A program made the translations under genes and the position numbers. The notes below the pieces were generated by a model. That model searched no databases and had not been told where the DNA came from. It was given only the letters and a program-made list of their open reading frames with translations. Positions 3,885-10,316 of a stretch of DNA of 10,316 bases are shown piece after piece (position 1 is the first letter of the stretch; each line of letters opens with the position of its first letter). This DNA is from DASVCZ01 sp036381335 (GTDB lineage Bacteria; Patescibacteriota; Microgenomatia; UBA1400; PJMF01): contig DASVCZ010000047.1 of NCBI GenBank assembly GCA_036381335.1, forward strand, positions 1-10,316, written 5' to 3'.

Positions 3885-6716
3885 ATGTCCCGCTTGATAA
3901 CTCAACTAGCCGAAGACGAGCCAAAAGTGGTGGTGATTGGGAGCGTTTCGCCACTTCAACAAGAAGTGGTAGCCTATTGCCGTCGACAACAAATGGCAGT
4001 GGAGAGTTGTTCCTTTCATCAAGCAGCATCAGAAATCGCTAAAAATAATTGGTATAAAGTGGTCTTGATAGTCGAAATTACTCCTACATTTGATCAAATG
4101 GGGTTTGATCAGGTTTGGCAAGCGTTTTTGTCACTTCCCTCTTCGCAACGAATTAGCATCTGTACTTTCCCTACGCCCATCGACACCCGCATGCCGGAAT
4201 ACGATACTTGGAGTCAAGTCTCCCAGTTAGCGCTGACGCTCTTAACCCGATATCGCCAATTGGCAGGCCAAGCGACGCTGTTCTTTGGTCAAGATGTCTA
4301 CACCGGAGACCATTGGTGGCCCTTTGCCTCCAAAAGTGTGGTCTACGACCCTCATCTGCCTTTGTATGTCCAAAGTGTGACTGGTTTTTGGCAGGCATGT
4401 AAACCCTACTTCTTTAGCCCACAGGCGCAAAGCCTCTTGGTTCAGGGCAAAAAACACGAATCGACAGCCCTCTTAAAAGAAGTCAAACGTCAACAAGAAA
4501 CACTTCACTCCCAACCCGTGGAAATTCTCGATTTACCAGCTACCACACTGGAGTTGCCGATTGAGGTTGATCAGAAACTCAGTCACGACACTGATTCGGT
4601 GCCTGATCTGGTCGCTCCTCTCTTGGCTGCTTCGGTGCCGGCAATGTCCACATCCAAAACAACTAGAAACACCTTGCCTCTGCCCCAACGTCACTCCACT
4701 CCAGGAACTAAAAAGAAAGCTGCTTCTAAGGCCTCTTCCACACCCCCCTCGAAAGTGTCTCTACCACCAAAACCAATAATTACGCCCAACCAAGAAATTG
4801 TCGAAAAAGTCCAAGCAGTCTTTTCGGAAAAACGTACTACCGAGAAAAAAGAAGTGGTGGCTGAATTAGCCAAAGCCGATCTCAAGGCCCGTGGTCGTAA
4901 ACAACACCGCCGCTGGTTGTTTTATACGGCGGTTGGTTTTATCAGCTTAGGCAGCGGGTTGGTTCTAGTATCCTTGGGGTATTTGCTGTCTATCTTTTTA
5001 ATGAAACAAGCCTTGTGGGGTACTTTAGCAGACTTAAAACAGAGCTCCACCCAAGAACTTGTTATTTCTCCCGCATTGGAACAAAGAGTCTCGATGACGG
5101 TGGCCCAAACCAATTGGTACTCGCATATTTTGCCGCTTGCCCTCTTTGGTGAAGCTACTTCCTGGGTTGAGCTGGGAAAGAATCTGGTGGCTGCCCAAAA
5201 AGATGTCCAGCAAGTGGAAGGATTGATTTCGCAAGCAGTGGCCTCGGTTTTTAATCCCGCTGTCACGCTCAGTCCTACCCCGCTGGCCTTAGAAGAAAAG
5301 TATCAACACATTAGTTTATTGGTGAGCGTAGTTTCTCAATTTGAAGATGAAGTAATCGATCCAGAAAAACAACAGCTGTTAAAAAGTGCCAAAAACTGGT
5401 TGCAACAGCGCAGCAATGAACTTACTGCTTACCAACGATTACAACCGATTTTAGGCCCCCTCTTAGGCGCAGAAGGTAAAAGAAAATACGCCATCGTCTT
5501 TCAAAACAATCAGGAACTCCGGCCCACTGGCGGCTTCATCCAAAGTGTGGGTATTTTAACCTTTGCCAATAATCAATTAATCGACACCCAGGTATATAAC
5601 GTGTACGAGCTGGACGAACGGCTGCAAGCAAGTGTGACTCCGCCCACAGAAGTCACCCAACTCTTAGGCGAGCACCAATGGTACCTCCGCGATAGCAACT
5701 GGAATCCCGACTTTACTCAGTCAGGTGAAAGCATCCGCTGGTTTATAGAGCATGAGACCAACCAACAACTGGACGGCGTTCTGGCATTCACTGTCCCCGC
5801 TTTAGAAGCGCTTTTAAAAGTGGTAGGCCCCCTAGATATTCCCGAGTACAACGAAGTCATTACCGACCGCAACTTGGCTGAACGGCTAGAATTTCACTCA
5901 GAAGTCCAACTGACTGGTCAAAACGATACTCAAGAGTACGCTGAACTTTTGCTCCAGCGGTTGTTGCAAAAGCTGCAGACCACCACTCCCGACAACGGCC
6001 ATAAAATTGCCCAAGTGTTGCACGATCAACTGCAGCGCAAACAGATGTTTTTAAATGTCAGTGACGCCGGCGAGCAAGCTACTATCCAAGCCCTTGGCTG
6101 GTCGGGAGGCTTGTTGGTTCCCCAGTGTCCCACTCAATTAAGCACCGCCACTGAGTGCGTGGTGGATACATTGGCGGTGGTGGATGCCAATATTGGAGTA
6201 AACAAGGCTAATTATCACCTTCAGCGGAGCGAAAGCCATCATATTACGCTCAGCGAAACCAACGCTACTCATACCCACACTGTGCTTTTAGAAAATACTT
6301 CTCAAACCAACGCTTGGCCGCAAGGGCCCTATAGTTCGTATTTGAGGTTTTACTTGCCCGAGGGCGCCCAACTAACCCAAGTTAAAGTAAATAATCAAGC
6401 TATGGCTGCTAAAGACATTGTCCAAACAGAGTATCAAGCGTTCACGGTGGTAGGGGTGGTTACCCAAACGCCCATTCAACAACAAACTACGGTCGATATC
6501 ACCTACTCTACTCCCTTGGCACAAACGCCCAACTCAGCCTATGCTTTCTTTTATCAAAAACAAGCCGGCCTAGAAATTCCGTTAACCACCGTCTCTCTGA
6601 CACACTCCCCTACCCTAACGCCTCGTATTATCGCTCCCCAAGCCAATGTGCAGCTAGGCACGATCACCTTTAATGAGTTTGAGGATGACCACGTCTTTGT
6701 GGGGGTGTCTTTTTGA
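3885..6716 (+). CDS. DUF4012 membrane protein with N-terminal Rossmann-like region
   Basis: Function unknown. The 943 residues fall into four parts. Residues 1-210 are cytoplasmic by prediction and look Rossmann-like, with strands at VVVIGS (15-20) and YKVVLIVEI (57-65) and an ATLFFGQDVYTG segment (130-141), resembling a decayed sugar-nucleotide epimerase fold. The usual glycine-rich cofactor loop is not recognisable, so an active enzyme is doubtful. Residues 246-302 are a Ser/Thr/Pro/Lys-rich linker. One membrane helix lies at about 345-372, preceded by a basic RGRKQHRR stretch, which predicts a cytoplasmic N-terminus. The remaining 570 residues are probably outside and carry the DUF4012 hallmarks NNQELRPTGGF (541-551) and RDSNWNPDF (602-610), then LDGVLAFTVPALEALLKVVGPL. 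DUF4012 proteins are common in Candidate Phyla Radiation and Gram-positive genomes. No ribosome binding site precedes the ATG. Confidence 0.88.
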   Translation: MSRLITQLAEDEPKVVVIGSVSPLQQEVVAYCRRQQMAVESCSFHQAASEIAKNNWYKVVLIVEITPTFDQMGFDQVWQAFLSLPSSQRISICTFPTPIDTRMPEYDTWSQVSQLALTLLTRYRQLAGQATLFFGQDVYTGDHWWPFASKSVVYDPHLPLYVQSVTGFWQACKPYFFSPQAQSLLVQGKKHESTALLKEVKRQQETLHSQPVEILDLPATTLELPIEVDQKLSHDTDSVPDLVAPLLAASVPAMSTSKTTRNTLPLPQRHSTPGTKKKAASKASSTPPSKVSLPPKPIITPNQEIVEKVQAVFSEKRTTEKKEVVAELAKADLKARGRKQHRRWLFYTAVGFISLGSGLVLVSLGYLLSIFLMKQALWGTLADLKQSSTQELVISPALEQRVSMTVAQTNWYSHILPLALFGEATSWVELGKNLVAAQKDVQQVEGLISQAVASVFNPAVTLSPTPLALEEKYQHISLLVSVVSQFEDEVIDPEKQQLLKSAKNWLQQRSNELTAYQRLQPILGPLLGAEGKRKYAIVFQNNQELRPTGGFIQSVGILTFANNQLIDTQVYNVYELDERLQASVTPPTEVTQLLGEHQWYLRDSNWNPDFTQSGESIRWFIEHETNQQLDGVLAFTVPALEALLKVVGPLDIPEYNEVITDRNLAERLEFHSEVQLTGQNDTQEYAELLLQRLLQKLQTTTPDNGHKIAQVLHDQLQRKQMFLNVSDAGEQATIQALGWSGGLLVPQCPTQLSTATECVVDTLAVVDANIGVNKANYHLQRSESHHITLSETNATHTHTVLLENTSQTNAWPQGPYSSYLRFYLPEGAQLTQVKVNNQAMAAKDIVQTEYQAFTVVGVVTQTPIQQQTTVDITYSTPLAQTPNSAYAFFYQKQAGLEIPLTTVSLTHSPTLTPRIIAPQANVQLGTITFNEFEDDHVFVGVSF

Positions 6717-6758
6717 GAGTAACTGCCTCATTCCCCTGCTAGCTCTTCCCTTTCTTCC

Positions 6759-6780
6759 TTGAGTGCGATAAAATACTCAA
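6759..6780 (+). promoter_or_regulatory. candidate bL25 promoter with 6-base inverted repeat around the -10
   Basis: TAAAAT at 6769-6774 is a likely -10 box within the same TAAAATACTC string as before rpmH. It lies between perfect inverted halves TTGAGT (6759-6764) and ACTCAA (6775-6780), separated by 10 bases, which could be an operator or a chance feature. No good -35 is present. It gives a leader of about 44 bases before bL25. Confidence 0.45.
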
Positions 6781-6824
6781 CCTAGTGCGCTTTTAGAAAG
6801 TGAAATCTAATCCCAAAGGAACGT

Positions 6825-7496
6825 ATGTCCACTCGACACAACTTAGCAGCTCAACCCAGAGAAATCATGGGGAAACAAGTAAAAAGATTGAGAAATCAAG
6901 GTTTTTCTATTGCTTCCGTCTCTACTCAAGAGGGGACTTCAACGGCCTTGCAACTTGATACCAAAGAACTCCAGCACCTGCTTCAGGAAGCAGGCGAGAG
7001 TGCCTTGTTGTATCTCCAAGTGGCTGGTGAAAAGGCTGAACGCCCTGTCCTGATTGAAGAAGTTCAGTTCCATCCAGTCAGTGGTGACATCTTGCATTTA
7101 CAGTTTAAGCAAGTCAACTTGAAGGAAAAAGTGACAGCTGAAGTGCCGGTGGAAATGACAGGTGAATTTAAGGTTTCTGGTGGTGTCTTGTTGACTATGA
7201 AAGACGCTGTGGAAGTGGAAGCGTTACCAACTGACTTACCAGAGAAATTTGTAATTGATGTTTCAGGTCTGAAAGAAATTGGGGAGACTATTACTTTGGC
7301 AGAATTAACTTTTGACAAAGAGAAAGTAGCTCTCGTTTTAGACGAGGAGCAAACTCCCGAATCGGTGACCTTAGTCATGGTTCAGGAAGTTAAAGAAGAA
7401 GTTGAAGAAGCCCCCGTCGAGCCAGCTGAAGGGGAGACTCCTGCTGCTGAAGCTGCACCTGCGGCTGAAGCTCCCGCTGAGCCAGCTAAAGAGTAA
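6825..7496 (+). CDS. rplY: 50S ribosomal protein bL25, CTC/TL5 form
   Basis: Binds 5S rRNA in the large ribosomal subunit. The 223 residues have the N-terminal L25 domain (1-98, with IEEVQFHPVSGDILHLQFKQV at 78-98) and the C-terminal TL5/CTC beta domain (about 103-187, with GGVLLTMKDAVEVEALP and the PEKFVIDVSGLKEIGETI stretch), as in the general stress protein CTC. In the N-terminal domain the usual KxPAVVYG segment after the first helix is replaced by GFSIASVSTQEG (26-37), an unusual change. The last 36 residues are a low-complexity Glu/Ala/Pro tail, a common acidic extension in this family. A Shine-Dalgarno AAAGGA (6815-6820) lies 4 bases before the ATG. Its 3' end overlaps the convergent TPR gene by 11 bases. 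Confidence 0.95.
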   Translation: MSTRHNLAAQPREIMGKQVKRLRNQGFSIASVSTQEGTSTALQLDTKELQHLLQEAGESALLYLQVAGEKAERPVLIEEVQFHPVSGDILHLQFKQVNLKEKVTAEVPVEMTGEFKVSGGVLLTMKDAVEVEALPTDLPEKFVIDVSGLKEIGETITLAELTFDKEKVALVLDEEQTPESVTLVMVQEVKEEVEEAPVEPAEGETPAAEAAPAAEAPAEPAKE

Positions 7497-7857
7497 TCTC
7501 ATTATTTGGATCAATTGCCTGAGCTTTTTTAACGTATTTCCGTGCGTTGTTTTCATCGCCCATAGCCGAGTAGAGGCGAGCCATATTAATGAGCACATCT
7601 CTGTGGGTGGGTTGTTGTTCGTAGAGGGCTTGCCACTTGGTTAGTTCTGTTTCTAGTTCAGCATTGAGCACCGTCACTACTGGGGACGGTTTCTGGGTCA
7701 TACTCTTGGAAAGTACCAGTAGAAAATAGACAAAAAAGAAAAGGGTGATCAAGAAACTGCGAAAAGGGGAGAGGAGCGTGGTCACTGCCACCACTAAAAA
7801 AGGTACCAAAGAAATTACAAGCCGAGCAATAAAAAATGGCAGTAACAAACGGCGCAT
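7486..7857 (-). CDS. small membrane protein with one TPR repeat
   Basis: Not recognised as a named family. The 123 residues start with two hydrophobic segments, about 4-27 and 34-50, with Arg-rich ends (MRR, PFR). A polar stretch follows, then a single tetratricopeptide repeat at about 85-118 that shows the Ala-Arg-Leu-Tyr, Gly-Asp and Ala-xx-Asp-Pro-Asn spacing. One or two TPR helices may also be formed by residues 66-83. TPR units usually bind partner proteins, here probably at the membrane on the cytoplasmic side. The ATG overlaps the valS stop as TAATG, so it is probably expressed by translational coupling in one operon with valS. The stop overlaps the 3' end of bL25 on the other strand. 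The coupling with valS may be only positional. Confidence 0.72.
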   Translation of the reverse strand: MRRLLLPFFIARLVISLVPFLVVAVTTLLSPFRSFLITLFFFVYFLLVLSKSMTQKPSPVVTVLNAELETELTKWQALYEQQPTHRDVLINMARLYSAMGDENNARKYVKKAQAIDPNNEITL

Positions 7858-10151
7858 TACTTCATTTTACCAGCTGGCCACGAGGAAAGAATTAAGAGTT
7901 TCTCATCCTGGCTAATTACTCCTTGCTGACGCAGCTCTTGCCAGACTGCTTCCGTGACGAAAGGCACGAACGGGTGGAGGAGTTTAAGAAAAGTAAGTAA
8001 GCCTTGTAACAGTTGTTCATCACTCAACTCACCAGCTTTGTTTTGCTCGATACACTCATCGCAGAACCAGTGCCAGAATTCGTTGTAGACCGTTTCGGCG
8101 GCCAAGCCAATTTTGTAGTCATTAAGTTGCTGGGTGATGGTATCCACTAGACGCGATATTTTGTCGGTAAATTGAGGGTCACCTTTCGGCATTTTGCTTG
8201 CTACTTTTTCGTCCAGAGAACGGTCAGTCTTTGGCTGATGTTGAGCATTCATCACGTACCGCGCCGCGTTCCAAATCTTGTTTCCTAGGTTCCTCATGGC
8301 TCTAAAATCGGTTTCACCGACTGATTTATCTAAACCAGGAGAGGAACGAATAACTAAGGCCATTCTGAGGGCATCAGCGCCGTACTTAGCAATCATGTCC
8401 AGTGGGTTAATAACGTTGCCTTTGCTCTTACTCATTTTCTGACCTTTAGGATCACGAACCAGCCCGTGTAGGTAGACGGTATGAAAAGGGAAACGTCCTG
8501 TAGCAAACTTGCCGATCATCAACATCCTCATCACCCAGAAGGGAAGAATGTCGTAGCCCGTTTCCATGACTGAAGTGGGATAAAAGCGATCAAAGTCGGT
8601 GCGGGAGGTAGCAGTATCACGATCATGCTTTTTTTCGTTGGCAAGTAAAGTAGAAAATGGCCATTGAGCTGACGAAAACCAGGTGTCGAACGTGTCAGTT
8701 TCTTGAATGTAATTACCTGCCGGCTTAGTCGCGGAGATAACGTAGGGCACATTGGGTCCTACAGTAATTTTTTGAATATTTTCCAGGATCTCAGTTAGAC
8801 TAAATCTTTTTAAAATAGAGTACAAATTGTCGCTGATTTGGCCACTTTCACGTGCTGCAGCGCTGATTATTATATCTCGCTCATGGCCGTCAATTTGGTA
8901 CCACACCGGGAGTCTGACGCCCCAAACTATCTGTCGCGATACGTTCCAATCTTTGAGATTTTCTAACCAGTGTCTGAGGATTTTATCGTGACCGGCTCCG
9001 TGAATAGTAATTTCGTCATTATCTAAGGCAGATAGAACTGGCTCGACTAAGGGTTTGACCTTGATAAAGAATTGGGGGAGCGGTAGTGGCTCAATGACCG
9101 TGCCACAGCGGTAGCAGGTACCGATACGATGAGCATACTTCTCGTCAATTTTTTCAATTAAACCAGCTGCCTGAAGGTCTTTCACAACTTCTTCCCGGGC
9201 CTTTTTAACCTTAAGTCCAGCGTACTTACCGCCGTTTTCTGTCATTCGACCACGAGTGTCGATCGCTGAAATAATGGGCAAATGGTGGCGCTGAGCGACT
9301 TCGAAGTCGTTGGGGTCATGAGCTGGAGTTAGTTTTACAATTCCAGTTCCGAACTCAGGATCGACAAACTCATCGGCGATTATTTCCATCTCGCTCTGGG
9401 TTAAAGGATTTAAGACCTTTTTACCAATTAAATGCTTGGTTTTAGGGTTATCAGGATGGACAGCTAAGTGAGTGTCAACAAATATAGGTTCCGGCCGAGT
9501 GGTAGCAAGTACTAGGTGATCACGCGGATTATCGGCCAAAGGGTAGCGCACGTAGTAGAGAGGAGTTTGCTGATCAATATAATTCACTTCCAGCTCCGAA
9601 AAACTGGTGCCGCAGCGGGTACAGAAATTAACTAATTTGAGATCGCGGTAGACCATGCCCGCTTCGTGTAACTTCTTAAAAGTCTCAAGAACCGTCTCCA
9701 CTAACTCCGGCTCCAACATGAAATGAAAGCGCGACCAATCGGCACTGGCTCCCAGTTTCTTCATTTGGTTGACGGCAATGCCTGAGTTCTCTTGGACATA
9801 TTCCCAGATCATTTGGTAGAGTGTCTCACGGTCAAAATTAAACCGGCTTTGACCCTGTTTAGCCAATTTCTTTTCAAAGACGAACTGCGTCTCAATGCCG
9901 GCGTGATCAGTACCTGGTTGCCACAACGTGTCATCCCCCAACATCCGGTGATAACGAATCAAGATATCTTCCAAAGCGATAAACATGGCGTGACCGATGT
10001 GCAAAGGGTCGTTGGCGTTAGGAGGCGGCATGGCAATCGAAAAACGCCTGCCGGTGCGAGATGGGCGACTGTCGGGATTAAAGGCGTCAGCGCCTGCCCA
10101 CAGTTGATAGGTTTTTTCTTCGTGAAGGGTGTGATCGTAGCGGGAGTCCAT
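7857..10151 (-). CDS. valS: valine--tRNA ligase, short form
   Basis: Class I synthetase that joins valine to tRNA-Val and edits mischarged threonine. From the ATG at 10151 it has 764 residues, shorter than the usual 850-950. It shows HIGH at 51-54 in PPPNANDPLHIGHA (the usual VTG before LH is AND here), GTDHAGI, and CTRC and CYRC cysteine pairs (177-180 and 346-349) of likely zinc sites. The editing domain has ATTRPE and GTGIVKLTPAHDPNDFEVAQRH. SRQIVWGVRLPVWY, DTWFSSAQWPFST and KMSKS (572-576) follow, then an anticodon-binding domain ending HPFVPFVTEAVWQ. The protein stops just after SSWP, so the C-terminal coiled-coil tRNA-binding arm is missing. An upstream GTG at 10169 would add six residues but overlaps the likely -10 box. 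It is followed by the TPR gene. Confidence 0.95.
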   Translation of the reverse strand: MDSRYDHTLHEEKTYQLWAGADAFNPDSRPSRTGRRFSIAMPPPNANDPLHIGHAMFIALEDILIRYHRMLGDDTLWQPGTDHAGIETQFVFEKKLAKQGQSRFNFDRETLYQMIWEYVQENSGIAVNQMKKLGASADWSRFHFMLEPELVETVLETFKKLHEAGMVYRDLKLVNFCTRCGTSFSELEVNYIDQQTPLYYVRYPLADNPRDHLVLATTRPEPIFVDTHLAVHPDNPKTKHLIGKKVLNPLTQSEMEIIADEFVDPEFGTGIVKLTPAHDPNDFEVAQRHHLPIISAIDTRGRMTENGGKYAGLKVKKAREEVVKDLQAAGLIEKIDEKYAHRIGTCYRCGTVIEPLPLPQFFIKVKPLVEPVLSALDNDEITIHGAGHDKILRHWLENLKDWNVSRQIVWGVRLPVWYQIDGHERDIIISAAARESGQISDNLYSILKRFSLTEILENIQKITVGPNVPYVISATKPAGNYIQETDTFDTWFSSAQWPFSTLLANEKKHDRDTATSRTDFDRFYPTSVMETGYDILPFWVMRMLMIGKFATGRFPFHTVYLHGLVRDPKGQKMSKSKGNVINPLDMIAKYGADALRMALVIRSSPGLDKSVGETDFRAMRNLGNKIWNAARYVMNAQHQPKTDRSLDEKVASKMPKGDPQFTDKISRLVDTITQQLNDYKIGLAAETVYNEFWHWFCDECIEQNKAGELSDEQLLQGLLTFLKLLHPFVPFVTEAVWQELRQQGVISQDEKLLILSSWPAGKMK

Positions 10152-10157
10152 GCCACC

Positions 10158-10163
10158 ATTATA
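10158..10163 (-). promoter_or_regulatory. -10 box for valS, possible leaderless transcript
   Basis: On the minus strand a perfect TATAAT ends 6 bases before the valS ATG at 10151. RNA synthesis usually starts about 7 bases after the box, so the message would begin at or very near the ATG. No Shine-Dalgarno sequence is present. No good -35 is visible, only AGCAAG at spacing 17. Confidence 0.55.
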
Positions 10164-10185
10164 ACTCACTCTGGAAACGGCTTGC

Positions 10186-10191
10186 TATAAT
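10186..10191 (+). promoter_or_regulatory. extended -10 promoter for the SPFH gene
   Basis: A perfect TATAAT preceded by TGC forms TGCTATAAT, a full extended -10 element, which lets RNA polymerase work with a weak -35. Transcription would start near 10198. The gene has a Shine-Dalgarno AAAGGAG at 10214-10220, 4 bases before the ATG at 10225. This box overlaps the place where the -35 of the opposite valS promoter should lie. Confidence 0.65.
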
Positions 10192-10224
10192 CAGCCTATT
10201 ACCACTCACTTTTAAAGGAGTTAT

Positions 10225-10316
10225 ATGACATTTTTGATTATTATTACCATTGCCTTCATTTTGTTATTACTTTCGCTCAAACAGATCAACGAGTACGAAC
10301 GAGGCGTGGTTTACAC
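10225..10316 (+). CDS. SPFH/stomatin-like membrane protein, 5' part only
   Basis: Only 30 codons are in the window and the gene runs off the right edge. The N-terminus is a membrane segment (about residues 2-17, Ile/Leu/Phe rich). It is followed by SLKQINEYERGVVY, which matches the start of the SPFH (band 7) domain of stomatin and slipin proteins, where the pattern is xxExxRGVVFxxG. Such proteins form oligomeric membrane scaffolds and often pair with an NfeD protein, but that neighbour would lie outside. The ATG is supported by a strong AAAGGAG site and an extended -10 promoter, divergent from valS. HflK or other band 7 members remain possible. Confidence 0.8.
   Translation, partial: MTFLIIITIAFILLLLSLKQINEYERGVVY

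Noticed and set aside
3881..3886. TATAAT overlapping the DUF4012 start codon as a promoter
   Set aside because: Transcription would begin inside the gene and the next methionine is far downstream, which would remove the first Rossmann-like strand. Better explained as the end of the A/T heptamer array.
4922..5266. Minus-strand open frame of 114 codons inside the DUF4012 gene
   Set aside because: It lies opposite the linker and membrane region of a clear gene, has no ribosome binding site and resembles no family. Other antisense frames in dnaN, yidC, bL25 and valS were dropped for the same reason.
6689..6714. CCAC/GTGG hairpin followed by TTTTT at the end of the DUF4012 gene as a terminator
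   Set aside because: The stem is only four pairs, and seven unpaired bases separate it from the T run, so it is too weak to call.

Overview
The window reads as a stretch of a bacterial chromosome, not a mobile or accessory island. It carries the gene set usually found near the replication origin (dnaN, rpmH, rnpA, yidD, yidC, jag/khpB), followed by an RNase HI, a large DUF4012 membrane protein, a CTC-type ribosomal protein bL25, and a minus-strand pair of valyl-tRNA synthetase with a small TPR membrane protein. The start of an SPFH/stomatin-like gene lies at the right edge. Several features together suggest a Candidate Phyla Radiation (Patescibacteria) genome, possibly of the Microgenomates type: small compact genes, a shortened YidD and ValRS, a DUF4012 protein, short intergenic gaps, and A/T-rich heptamer spacers. 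This placement is inference from gene content and style. No 16S rRNA or other decisive marker is present.

Layout. Bases 1-101 are an A/T-rich leader in front of dnaN (102-1208). A 103-base gap with a likely promoter leads to rpmH (1312-1464), a 50-residue gene that is easy to miss. rnpA, yidD, yidC and khpB follow on the same strand, with 11-, 57- and 12-base gaps and finally a 4-base ATGA overlap. rnhA starts 27 bases later. A 133-base spacer filled with short repeats precedes the DUF4012 gene (3885-6716). A 108-base spacer with a candidate promoter precedes bL25 (6825-7496). bL25 converges on, and overlaps by 11 bases, a minus-strand operon of valS and a 123-residue TPR protein, which are joined by a TAATG overlap. 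valS and the SPFH gene diverge from a 73-base region that holds two TATAAT boxes, one per strand.

How the genes work together. dnaN is the replication clamp. rpmH and bL25 are large-subunit ribosomal proteins. RnpA is the protein part of RNase P. YidD and YidC serve membrane protein insertion, and KhpB is an RNA-binding partner commonly encoded beside YidC. RNase HI removes RNA from RNA/DNA hybrids, and ValRS charges tRNA-Val. DUF4012, TPR and SPFH are membrane proteins of unknown or only general function.

I see no undescribed defence system, CRISPR array, transposon or tRNA. The most unusual signals are three arrays of a degenerate 7-base A/T-rich repeat. Two of them end at, or one base before, the start codons of genes that lack a Shine-Dalgarno sequence, and two lie in inverted orientation in one spacer. 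Others are a promoter layout suggesting a leaderless valS transcript, a shared TAAAATACTC promoter box in front of two ribosomal protein genes, and several proteins missing family-typical parts (YidD tail, ValRS C-terminal arm, bL25 core motif).
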